Shown here piece by piece: positions 1 through 5,732 of a DNA stretch of 7,233 nucleotides (its first letter is position 1; every line of letters starts with the position of its first letter). The notes beneath the pieces are model-generated. The model had not been told where the DNA came from, did not search any database, and saw nothing but the letters and a program-made list of their open reading frames with translations. Source of the stretch: Gammaproteobacteria bacterium (GTDB lineage: Bacteria > Pseudomonadota > Gammaproteobacteria > Pseudomonadales > UBA7434); NCBI GenBank assembly GCA_024280785.1, contig JAJRPK010000302.1:1-7233 (forward strand), in the 5' to 3' direction. The translations under genes were made by a program, and so were the position numbers.

Positions 1-74
1 GCCAAAATATTATGCTGGCAATCACCGCGGCTCTGGCCAATGTGCGGTGAATACCAGAGGTGAAGGCAAAAAGG
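1..74. other. Unassigned left flank with weak hairpin
   Basis: No gene can be assigned here. A plus-strand frame is open from base 3 to a TGA at 48-50 and ends in a short hydrophobic stretch (MLAITAALANVR). It could be the tail of a gene converging on pyrE, but 15 codons are too few to identify. A perfect 7-bp inverted repeat, TCACCGC (22-28) and GCGGTGA (44-50), has a 15-base loop. On the minus strand it lies 25 bases beyond the pyrE stop codon and is followed, after a gap, by an AT-rich stretch. It may be a weak pyrE terminator, but no adjacent U-run supports that. Confidence 0.3.
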
Positions 75-755
75 TTATTTGTTGACAACGGGAATTGCGC
101 CATAAGTTTGCCAATAGGATTCAATTTTTTTGAGTTGAGCGGGTGAAATTTCGCTTTTATCCGCTGTTCGCATATTAGATAAGTATTCTAGCAAATGTTC
201 GATCGTCACAATACTCTGGACGGGAGTATTAAAATCTTGCTCAAAAGACTGTACGGCAGATAGCTCGCCCGTGCCTTTTTCACAACGATCAAGCCCAATT
301 ACAACCCCTGCTAGCTCCACTGAGTCGTATGATAGCAACAGATGTACAGCTTCTCGTATTGCCGTACCGGCAGTAATGACATCGTCGATAATGAGAATCT
401 TCCCCGCCAATGGAGCACCGACAATCATTCCACCTTCTCCGTGGGTTTTAGGCTCTTTACGGTTGAAAGCATACAGCACGTTACGGTCATGGTAGGTAGC
501 TAAAGCTGCTGCAGTAACGGCTACTAGAGGGATTCCCTTGTAGGCTGGGCCAAAAAGCATATCGAACTCCACTTTAGAGTCGATGATTTGGGTGGCATAG
601 CATTGGCCAAGCAACGCTAATGCACGGCCACTATTAAACTGTCCGGCGTTAAAAAAGTATGGGCTGACACGTTTGGATTTGAGTACAAATTCGCCAAATC
701 TCAGAGCTTTCGATTTTAGCGCTAACTCAATAAATTCTTGTTGAAAGGATTGCAT
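75..755 (-). CDS. pyrE: Orotate phosphoribosyltransferase
   Basis: Transfers the phosphoribosyl group of PRPP to orotate, giving OMP, the fifth step of de novo pyrimidine synthesis; cytosolic and normally a dimer. The 226-residue protein is slightly longer than the roughly 213-residue E. coli enzyme, with the excess at the C-terminus. Visible landmarks are the N-terminal SPYFFNAG (31-38), the LFGPAYKG segment (67-74), the flexible catalytic loop RKEPKTHGEGG (99-109) and the PRPP-binding signature ILIIDDVITAGTA (120-132). The start is chosen because MQSFQQEFIELAL aligns with the E. coli N-terminus. The ribosome binding site is poor: the nearest purine-rich stretch, TAGGTAG, lies about 11-17 bases upstream. 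The gene is transcribed away from crc. In enterics pyrE follows rph in one operon; here the two share a strand but are separated by crc on the opposite strand. Identity is certain. Confidence 0.98.
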   Translation of the reverse strand: MQSFQQEFIELALKSKALRFGEFVLKSKRVSPYFFNAGQFNSGRALALLGQCYATQIIDSKVEFDMLFGPAYKGIPLVAVTAAALATYHDRNVLYAFNRKEPKTHGEGGMIVGAPLAGKILIIDDVITAGTAIREAVHLLLSYDSVELAGVVIGLDRCEKGTGELSAVQSFEQDFNTPVQSIVTIEHLLEYLSNMRTADKSEISPAQLKKIESYWQTYGAIPVVNK

Positions 756-807
756 TAACGATTTAGCTACCTATAAGCAGGGTTGTGGCAGTGGAAAAGA
801 GAACATT

Positions 808-822
808 GCGCATTGAATGCGC
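808..822. promoter_or_regulatory. Perfect palindrome near the pyrE transcription start
   Basis: GCGCATT and AATGCGC form a 15-base perfect inverted repeat around one central base. It lies about 5-20 bases downstream of the predicted pyrE transcription start, where a bound repressor would block initiation or escape. A one-base loop cannot form a normal RNA hairpin, so a DNA operator for a dimeric protein is the better reading than an attenuator. The cognate regulator is unknown. Confidence 0.4.
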
Positions 823-833
823 CTTACAATTTC

Positions 834-839
834 ATTATA
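834..839 (-). promoter_or_regulatory. Probable pyrE promoter -10 element
   Basis: Read on the minus strand this is a perfect TATAAT, 78 bases upstream of the pyrE start codon. No good -35 hexamer lies 16-18 bases further upstream (TCAGCG or CAGCGC are the only choices), so the promoter may need an activator or be of moderate strength. The predicted transcription start is near base 827, giving a leader of about 70 bases that contains the palindrome at 808-822. Confidence 0.5.
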
Positions 840-1061
840 AACTGAAATTAGATCTCGCGCTGACTTGAAGAGTGGAATATCCCAGCTATGCTAGCTAGAA
901 AGCCATATTTAATTTAGAATTGCACGCTCATACCGTTATTTTTAACTTGCCGTATAAAAATATAGGCTAATGGCTGATTGTTAGCTGTATGTTAGTGATT
1001 GTGTGTCTATCAATTCTTGAACGTTTAACATTATTTATTATTCAAAGGGTGAGGAAGACTA

Positions 1062-1853
1062 ATGCAGGTAATCAGCTTTTGTGCTGACGGTATCGAGCAA
1101 GCAGCGAAGCTGGGCTTTTACGAATGGATGAGCAATCAGGATGCAGATGTTATTTGCGTTCAAGACCTTAGAACCCAAGAATATAAATTGCGTGACGACG
1201 TCTTTTTCCCGCCAGAATACAATGCTTATTTCTTCGATAACGAAGAGGGCTCCAATGGCGTAGCGATTTATTGCCGGGATCTTCCCAAGGCGATAATGAC
1301 GGGCCTCGGGTTTAACGATTTCGATATGGAGGCACGCTATATTCAGGCTGATTTTGATCGTATAAGCTTCGGCTCTATTTTGGCGCCCGAAGCGAGAGTT
1401 GATGATGAAGAAAGTATGGCTCGCAAGACGCAATTTTTTCAACAGCTTCACGATCATTTAGCCAAAATCAGGCACAAGCGCCGTGAGTTTGTTATCAGTG
1501 GTAACTTTCGTATTGCTCACCAAGTAAGAGATGTTCAATTGGCAGAGGAAAAAAAGGGTTCGGTTGGATTTACCGATGTCGAACGCCGTTGGATGGATCA
1601 ATTATTGATGGACCTCGGTTACGTTGATGCTTTTCGATCGGCAATTAGTGATGACGATGAGTTTAGCTGGTGGCCCGATGGAAAAATTGGCGAGAACGGT
1701 TGGCGAGTTGATTTTCAAATAGTGTCTCAAGGTCTTAGAAAAACCGTTGAGTATGGTTCAATATTTAAAAACAAATCTTTTTCAACTCACGCCCCATTGA
1801 GTGTTGATTACGATTATGAAATTAATATAGAAGATAATATGCCTCGATTTTGA
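1062..1853 (+). CDS. crc: Crc-type catabolite repression control protein (degenerate exonuclease III fold)
   Basis: The 263-residue protein has the exonuclease III/EEP fold and resembles Pseudomonas Crc, which works with Hfq to block translation of catabolic mRNAs during carbon catabolite repression. Crc-like landmarks are DVICVQD (29-35), GLGF (81-84), KRREFVISG (139-147), EFSWWPD (200-206), GWRVDFQ (213-219) and HAPL (243-246). By comparison with exonuclease III, the metal-binding and catalytic positions are mostly lost. Asn7 is Cys7, Glu34 is Asp35, Tyr109 aligns with Leu107, the GDMN motif reads GNFR (147-150), and the Asp before the final His is Thr242. Asp217 and His243 remain. Nuclease activity is thus unlikely. 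Purine-rich GAGGAAG (1051-1057) just upstream is a plausible ribosome binding site and supports the ATG. The position between pyrE and rph matches crc in Pseudomonas. A weaker alternative is an uncharacterised EEP-family protein; the Hfq partnership is inferred from the family. Confidence 0.88.
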   Translation: MQVISFCADGIEQAAKLGFYEWMSNQDADVICVQDLRTQEYKLRDDVFFPPEYNAYFFDNEEGSNGVAIYCRDLPKAIMTGLGFNDFDMEARYIQADFDRISFGSILAPEARVDDEESMARKTQFFQQLHDHLAKIRHKRREFVISGNFRIAHQVRDVQLAEEKKGSVGFTDVERRWMDQLLMDLGYVDAFRSAISDDDEFSWWPDGKIGENGWRVDFQIVSQGLRKTVEYGSIFKNKSFSTHAPLSVDYDYEINIEDNMPRF

Positions 1854-1858
1854 CGGCA

Positions 1859-1888
1859 GCCTTGTATCAGTGTGAGCCCATACAAGGC
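1859..1888. terminator. Inverted repeat downstream of crc
   Basis: GCCTTGTAT (1859-1867) and ATACAAGGC (1880-1888) are perfect 9-base complementary arms around a 12-base loop, starting six bases after the crc stop codon. There is no U-run behind it on the plus strand, so it is not a textbook intrinsic terminator. It could protect the crc 3' end or end transcripts with Rho's help. Confidence 0.45.
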
Positions 1889-1918
1889 AAATGCCACGAT
1901 GGCGGTTGAGCAAAAGCA

Positions 1919-1937
1919 AAGCCTAAATCATGGGCTT
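1919..1937 (-). terminator. Candidate rph terminator
   Basis: On the minus strand this reads AAGCC, a nine-base loop, GGCTT, followed directly by the T-rich TGCTTTTGC. It begins about 24 bases beyond the rph stop codon. The five-base stem is short, so the call is tentative. A second inverted repeat, TTGATCA (1944-1950) and TGATCAA (1958-1964), overlaps the rph stop codon and adds structure to the 3' end of the same transcript. Confidence 0.4.
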
Positions 1938-1960
1938 GGCTGTTTGATCAACTCGCCTGA

Positions 1961-2683
1961 TCAACCACTGGCTAGAGCCATTTTCTGAACCTGAATCAAC
2001 TGTGAAATCCCTGATTTTGCCAAATCGAGCATAGAGGTTAATTCACCTTGATCAAACGGTGCATCCTCTGCCGTCCCTTGTACTTCAATAAATTTGGCCT
2101 CTTCGGTCATGACAACGTTCATGTCTGTTTGAGCGTTCGAGTCTTCAGCATAATCCAAGTCGAGCACAGCTTCGTCCTTGTACATGCCAACAGATATTGC
2201 TGCTACCATCGTTGTTAATGGCGACTCATTGATCCAGCCTTTTTCTTGCATGAAGCTAAACGCGTCGCAAAGTGCTACACATGCGCCAGAGATCGAAGCT
2301 GTTCGAGTCCCGCCATCGGCTTGGAGTACGTCACAATCAATGGTAATCGTATATTCGCCCATTGCTTTTAGGTCGACAGCAGAGCGTAACGATCGACCGA
2401 TTAGACGTTGAATTTCCATCGTCCGGCCGCCTTGTTTACCTCTTGCAGCCTCTCTGTTCATGCGTTCGCCGGTAGATCTCGGCAGCATGCCGTATTCCGC
2501 TGTGATCCAGCCGCGGCCTTCTTTTCGCATGAATCGCGGCACTCCAGGAGTAACCGAAGCCGTACACAGGACATGAGTGTCGCCGAATTGAGCTAACACG
2601 GATCCCTCGGCATGTTTAGTGAAATTGCGAGAGAATTTAACAGGGCGTAGTTGGTTTTGGCGGCGGCCACTAGGTCGTTCCAT
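1961..2683 (-). CDS. rph: Ribonuclease PH
   Basis: Phosphorolytic 3'-to-5' exoribonuclease that removes nucleotides after the CCA end of tRNA precursors and trims other stable RNAs, using phosphate and releasing nucleoside diphosphates; a ring-shaped hexamer in characterised members. The 240-residue length is normal for the family. The protein shows TKHAEGSVL (22-30), the MLPRSTGER block (66-74), GKQGGRT (82-88) with the conserved phosphate-site Arg87, ADGGTRTASI (122-131), and the acidic LDLDYAEDS / TDMNVV region (174-191) with the conserved Asp181 and Asp187. All key residues appear present, unlike the frameshifted rph of E. coli K-12. The start MERPSGR matches the family, with AGGA about 11 bases upstream (TAGGAACAC). 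The gene converges on crc and diverges from yicC. Confidence 0.98.
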   Translation of the reverse strand: MERPSGRRQNQLRPVKFSRNFTKHAEGSVLAQFGDTHVLCTASVTPGVPRFMRKEGRGWITAEYGMLPRSTGERMNREAARGKQGGRTMEIQRLIGRSLRSAVDLKAMGEYTITIDCDVLQADGGTRTASISGACVALCDAFSFMQEKGWINESPLTTMVAAISVGMYKDEAVLDLDYAEDSNAQTDMNVVMTEEAKFIEVQGTAEDAPFDQGELTSMLDLAKSGISQLIQVQKMALASG

Positions 2684-2747
2684 AGAAAAGTGTTCCTAAA
2701 ATATTGTGAATAAAAGATTAAAACCTGGATTTAAAACAGACACTAAT

Positions 2748-2753
2748 ATTATA
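2748..2753 (-). promoter_or_regulatory. Probable rph promoter -10 element
   Basis: Read on the minus strand this is TATAAT preceded by TG, 64 bases upstream of the rph start codon. A TG directly adjacent, rather than one base away, is close to but not a proper extended -10. No clear -35 hexamer is found 16-18 bases upstream. Confidence 0.45.
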
Positions 2754-2848
2754 CACTTACGATGTCATGATACGGTGCATCTTAGCTCTCTTATGTTAGA
2801 AAAACCCCAGCGTGCCATCAGGTCATAGAGCGATTGAGCGGGCAAGTG

Positions 2849-2902
2849 CTGAAAAAGGGTTATTTCTTTTCAGTCAGTATTTTTAATTTGATAAATTTGA
2901 TA
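2849..2902. repeat. Inverted repeat and 9-bp tandem repeat upstream of yicC
   Basis: CTGAAAA (2849-2855) and TTTTCAG (2867-2873) form a perfect 7-base inverted repeat with an 11-base spacer. It is followed by two perfect head-to-tail copies of AATTTGATA (2885-2893 and 2894-2902) ending 40 bases before yicC. Together they make an AT-rich block in the place where a yicC promoter or an operator would be expected. No convincing -35/-10 pair could be fixed within it. Confidence 0.4.
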
Positions 2903-2942
2903 AAAGTGCCGAGTTTAACTTGGCTGGAATCGCAGGATTATT

Positions 2943-3824
2943 ATGAGCAACACAAAAATTGCGGTTAACAGTATGACGGCGTTTGCTCGCGTTCAAGGCG
3001 ATAATGAATGGGGTAGTTATGCTTGGGAGCTTCGCAGTGTCAATCACCGGTACTTAGAAGCCCAGTTTAAGTTGCCAGAAAAATTGAAAGCATTAGAGCC
3101 TGGTTTAAGAGGGAAGTTGCGCAGCTTTTTAGCGCGCGGAAAGGTTGAGTGCAGTTTGTACTTTAAGGTTTCCGATACCGAGCAGGCATTGAATCTCAAT
3201 CATAAGAATATAATCGCATTGTTGCAAACATCTCAAGTATTGCACGACCAGCATAAAGTCACTACGACGCTTACTGCACATGAAATACTACAGTGGCCAG
3301 GCGTGTTGCAAGCGGATGAATTGGATACAACAGAGTTAACGCAGTCGCTACTGGACAGTTTTGAAGTGGCTATGCAAAAGTTGGTTGAAGCGCGACAAAC
3401 CGAAGGCGCACGACTTGCCGCCTTGATTACTGAGCGTTTAGTGCAAATTGAGCAAATCGTTGAGGGGGTAAAAAAGCGCTTGCCAGAACTCCTTAACGAG
3501 CACCAGCTGCGCCTGGAGGTACGAATAAAAGAGTTAGGCGTAGAACTTGATCGCGATAGATTGACACAAGAAATTGTTTTGCTGGCGCAAAAAGTAGATG
3601 TAGCAGAAGAGTTGGATCGTTTAGAGGCTCACGTTGCTGAAGTTCGTGATACTTTACTCAAGAGTGAACCATGCGGTCGGCGTTTGGATTTTTTGATGCA
3701 AGAGCTAAATCGGGAAGCCAATACTCTGGGCTCTAAATCTATGGCGGTGGACACCAGCCAAGGCGCAATTAATTTGAAAGTACTCATTGAGCAGATGCGA
3801 GAGCAAGTTCAGAATATAGAATAA
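2943..3824 (+). CDS. yicC: YicC family endoribonuclease-like protein
   Basis: Member of the conserved bacterial YicC family; in E. coli YicC is linked to small-RNA decay (RyhB) and family members have endoribonuclease activity. The 293 residues compare with 287 in E. coli. The N-terminal YicC domain begins at MTAFARV (11-17) and includes WELRSVNHRYLE (28-39) and RGKVE (65-69). A long helical middle section, rich in Glu, Leu and Gln (about 140-235), leads into the C-terminal DUF1732 signature RRLDFLMQELNREAN (246-260) and GSKS (263-266). The family start is often right at the MTAFAR motif, so ATG at 2973 is possible. I prefer 2943 because AGGA (2934-2937) sits five bases upstream. The gene is divergent from rph and heads the plus-strand run toward gmk. 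The role in this organism is inferred from the family. Confidence 0.95.
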   Translation: MSNTKIAVNSMTAFARVQGDNEWGSYAWELRSVNHRYLEAQFKLPEKLKALEPGLRGKLRSFLARGKVECSLYFKVSDTEQALNLNHKNIIALLQTSQVLHDQHKVTTTLTAHEILQWPGVLQADELDTTELTQSLLDSFEVAMQKLVEARQTEGARLAALITERLVQIEQIVEGVKKRLPELLNEHQLRLEVRIKELGVELDRDRLTQEIVLLAQKVDVAEELDRLEAHVAEVRDTLLKSEPCGRRLDFLMQELNREANTLGSKSMAVDTSQGAINLKVLIEQMREQVQNIE

Positions 3825-3856
3825 TTTTTCAAGTTGCTTCTAGTGTAATCTGTAGA

Positions 3857-3918
3857 AGTCTCGATCTAGTCTGACACTTCAGGTTGAATTGAAGTGAGTA
3901 AGAGGCGAAACCGAGATT
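3857..3918 (+). other. Nested inverted repeats in the yicC-glycosyltransferase gap
   Basis: The outer arms AGTCTCG (3857-3863) and CGAGATT (3912-3918) can pair over seven positions in RNA, one of them a G-U wobble. Inside them CACTTCA (3875-3881) and TGAAGTG (3890-3896) pair perfectly around an 8-base loop. The element starts 33 bases after the yicC stop codon and is not followed by a U-run. It may be a 3' stabilising or processing structure between the two cistrons, or a Rho-dependent stop. The gap 3825-4004 holds no convincing gene. Confidence 0.35.
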
Positions 3919-4004
3919 AGAATTGCGGGGTTGCGTATTGTGAAATTTAAATTTTGAGCAGCGCAGATAGTCTGGAGAACCGGAATGCGTAGTGGAGGGG
4001 TAAT

Positions 4005-4868
4005 ATGACAATACTACTTATTAATCTTGGTCGGGGGGTTGATCGCCTTCGTTTTCAAGTTGAGCAGTTTTCGCAGCTAAACTTAAAATTTTCTCGTATC
4101 CCAGCCATTGACGGTTCATCACTAGATGCAGACTTTTACAGGAGTGTCAGAGTCACTGGTGCGCGCGTAATGACACCCGATGAGGTGGCCTGCACACTCA
4201 GTCACGCACGCTGTTGGCAATATGCAGTAGATAAACAGCAGCCGGTAGTTGTATTGGAAGATGACGCGGTGTTAGATCCTTCTTTTGGACTGGTTACCGA
4301 TATACTCCTGAATAAAGCCGTTTCGGAGAATCTGTTTATAAATCTTGAGTGCTTCATTAGAAAAAAAATCGTTGGCAAGCACCTTACGACCATTGATAAT
4401 GGACGTTTTTCTTTAGATGAACTGGTAAAATCCGGTGGTGGCGCAGCAGGTTATATCATCACGCCATCTATCGCAAAAAAGTTTTTGGAATTGAGTAAAC
4501 GTCGATTATATATTGCAGATACGTTTATAAATTTATTTTATGACGTCCAATATGCTCAGGTATCTCCGGCGCTGGTTATGCAATTAATGTTCTCCACTCC
4601 TTCAGCTAATTCGTTATTAGCGGGCAAAGCTACGACTATTGCCGATAGGAAAAAGGTACCAACTAATAGTCTTTCAAGTGTGTTGTTAAACCCTATGACG
4701 CGATACAGGAGGCTTGCCTCTAATGTAGTTGGATGGCGACGTAGAATAGCTGCGCTGAGCCATAGTCGTCGGATATCCGTTGCGCCGAGAAATGAAATGC
4801 ACCACTCCTTACGTGCGATCGAATGTGGGCTGAAAACAACGACTTCTACATTAACCAAACCAGCGTAG
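4005..4868 (+). CDS. Glycosyltransferase family 25-type protein (LPS-type sugar transferase)
   Basis: The 287-residue protein has the hallmarks of GT25 (LPS biosynthesis transferases such as the Lex2B/Lpt/Lgt group), which add a sugar to lipooligosaccharide or similar acceptors at the inner face of the inner membrane. The pattern INLGRGVDRL (6-15), PAIDG (33-37), EVACTLSHARCW (60-71), the acidic VVLEDDA (82-88), probably the metal/nucleotide-sugar site, GGGAAGYIIT (144-153) and ADTF (171-174, in the place of the usual PVD-type motif) occur in the expected order. The last 90 residues are basic, with several Arg clusters (RYRR 233-236, WRRR 244-247), possibly for membrane association. No signal peptide or membrane helix is seen. 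GGAGG (3994-3998), six bases before ATG, is the strongest Shine-Dalgarno in the window. It lies 49 bases before gmk, so co-transcription with gmk is possible. The acceptor and donor cannot be told from the sequence. Confidence 0.87.
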   Translation: MTILLINLGRGVDRLRFQVEQFSQLNLKFSRIPAIDGSSLDADFYRSVRVTGARVMTPDEVACTLSHARCWQYAVDKQQPVVVLEDDAVLDPSFGLVTDILLNKAVSENLFINLECFIRKKIVGKHLTTIDNGRFSLDELVKSGGGAAGYIITPSIAKKFLELSKRRLYIADTFINLFYDVQYAQVSPALVMQLMFSTPSANSLLAGKATTIADRKKVPTNSLSSVLLNPMTRYRRLASNVVGWRRRIAALSHSRRISVAPRNEMHHSLRAIECGLKTTTSTLTKPA

Positions 4869-4917
4869 TCGTCGAAGTGCAGGCAGTAGGCGTAAATATC
4901 AAAACAGGCAAATCAGT

Positions 4918-5556
4918 ATGAGTCAGGTTCGAGGAACCCTATACACGGTATCAGCACCCTCCGGTGCTGGAAAAACGAGTTTAGTGGAGGCGCTTGTGGC
5001 GGTGGATAAATTATTGCGAGTGTCCGTATCTCATACCACGAGAGACAAGCGGCCCGGCGAAGAAGATGGGGTTAATTACCATTTTGTGGATCAAGCGGCG
5101 TTTAAAGAGATGATCAAAGCCGGTGATTTTTTAGAGTATGCCACTGTGTTTGGAAATTCTTACGGCACCTCAAAACAATGGGTAAACGAACAGCTTGAGC
5201 TCGGTTTTGACGTTATTTTAGAGATTGATTGGCAGGGTGCACAAATCGCCCATAGTTGGCTAGCTGAAGAGCAAGACAAACCGGGTGTGGGTATATTCAT
5301 CCTCCCTCCTTCTTTGGCGGAGCTGAGATCGAGGTTGACCGAGCGAGGGCAGGATGAACAGCAGATCATCACTGAACGGATGAACGCTGCACTTGATGAA
5401 ATTAATCATTTTGAACAGGCTGATTATATAGTAATCAACAACGATTTTGATGTTGCACTGGACGACCTTACTGCCATTTTTCGGTCGAACCGGCTTAATT
5501 TTAAAACGCAGCAAGACTACTATAGCGCGCTAGTAAGCGAGTTAATGGCAAAATAG
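4918..5556 (+). CDS. gmk: Guanylate kinase
   Basis: Phosphorylates GMP (and dGMP) to GDP with ATP, an essential step that supplies GTP and therefore also the substrates of ppGpp synthesis; cytosolic. The 212 residues match the usual 205-215. The P-loop SAPSGAGKTSL occupies 12-22. The GMP-binding part shows SVSHTTRDKRPGE (36-48) with Ser38, Arg42 and Arg45, Tyr54 in GVNYHF, FLEYATVFGNSYGT (71-84) with Glu73 and Tyr82, and LEIDWQGA (101-108) with Asp104. The lid region carries LRSRLTERGQD (136-146) and Arg154. All expected key residues are present. The start is the only ATG matching the family N-terminus. The SD is a modest AGG nine bases upstream (4906-4908). The gene is followed by a stem-loop at its stop codon and then by rpoZ, the order known from many gammaproteobacteria. 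Confidence 0.98.
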   Translation: MSQVRGTLYTVSAPSGAGKTSLVEALVAVDKLLRVSVSHTTRDKRPGEEDGVNYHFVDQAAFKEMIKAGDFLEYATVFGNSYGTSKQWVNEQLELGFDVILEIDWQGAQIAHSWLAEEQDKPGVGIFILPPSLAELRSRLTERGQDEQQIITERMNAALDEINHFEQADYIVINNDFDVALDDLTAIFRSNRLNFKTQQDYYSALVSELMAK

Positions 5557-5580
5557 CCAAGTTAAATGACATAATTTGGC
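5556..5580 (+). terminator. Stem-loop at the gmk stop codon
   Basis: GCCAAGTTA (5556-5564) pairs over nine positions with TAATTTGGC (5572-5580) around a 7-base loop; one pair is a G-U wobble. Its first base is the last base of the gmk TAG. The following CTTAATCC is not a U-run, so termination by this hairpin alone is doubtful. It may serve as a 3' stabiliser or a partial terminator that separates gmk from rpoZ. Confidence 0.45.
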
Positions 5581-5622
5581 CTTAATCCGGCTAATCTACT
5601 CGCCAATACAGCTAAACTTGCT

Positions 5623-5636
5623 TATACTGCGCGCCC
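5623..5636 (+). promoter_or_regulatory. Probable rpoZ-spoT promoter with GC-rich discriminator
   Basis: TATACT (5623-5628) is a near-consensus -10 box (five of six matches) 104 bases upstream of the rpoZ ATG. It is followed immediately by GCGCGCCC (5629-5636), an unbroken GC tract where the discriminator and start site fall. No good -35 is present at the right spacing. GC-rich discriminators are typical of promoters inhibited by ppGpp and DksA, which would fit genes for omega and SpoT. The regulation is inferred. Confidence 0.5.
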
Positions 5637-5732
5637 TTTTTGGGTCTCTGGCAGTGCTTTAAAGCGAGCTTGGCAAGCCTAGAAGGGAATGAAGGCAGTT
5701 AGACATCAAGCAAAATCAGGTAAATCAATATC

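Larger units (their letters stand above)
756..1061. other. Divergent pyrE-crc intergenic region
   Basis: This 306-base region between divergent genes has no supportable protein-coding gene. On the pyrE side it carries the TATAAT box and palindrome described separately. On the crc side the best sigma-70-like pair is TTGAAG (865-870), 16 bases, then TATGCT (887-892), with four of six matches in each hexamer; it would give a leader of roughly 160 bases. Other AT-rich blocks, including TAGAAT at 915-920 and TATAAA at 953-958, lack a partner -35. The crc promoter is therefore not resolved. Confidence 0.4.

Noticed and set aside
3..50. Possible C-terminal end of a plus-strand gene converging on pyrE
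   Set aside because: Only 15 codons are visible and no family can be recognised; the other frames are comparably open over such a short stretch.
771..806. Minus-strand 11-codon leader ORF (MFSFPLPQPCL) in the pyrE leader with a pyrimidine-rich start, suggesting attenuation
   Set aside because: No terminator hairpin with a U-run lies between it and pyrE and it has no clear ribosome binding site, so the attenuator model is not supported.
1059..1457. 132-codon minus-strand ORF antisense to crc
   Set aside because: It overlaps a well-conserved gene, has no recognisable domain and no ribosome binding site; it is a shadow frame.
2943..2968. A-rich sequence at the yicC start codon as a Crc/Hfq catabolite-activity motif
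   Set aside because: AACACAAAAA does not fit the AANAANAA consensus, and A-rich starts are common by chance.
3829..4011. 60-codon minus-strand ORF across the yicC-glycosyltransferase gap
   Set aside because: Low-complexity composition, no family resemblance, no promoter or Shine-Dalgarno, and it overlaps the strong plus-strand Shine-Dalgarno of the next gene.
4556..4858. 100-codon minus-strand ORF inside the glycosyltransferase gene
   Set aside because: It lies entirely opposite a gene with clear GT25 motifs and shows no motif of its own.
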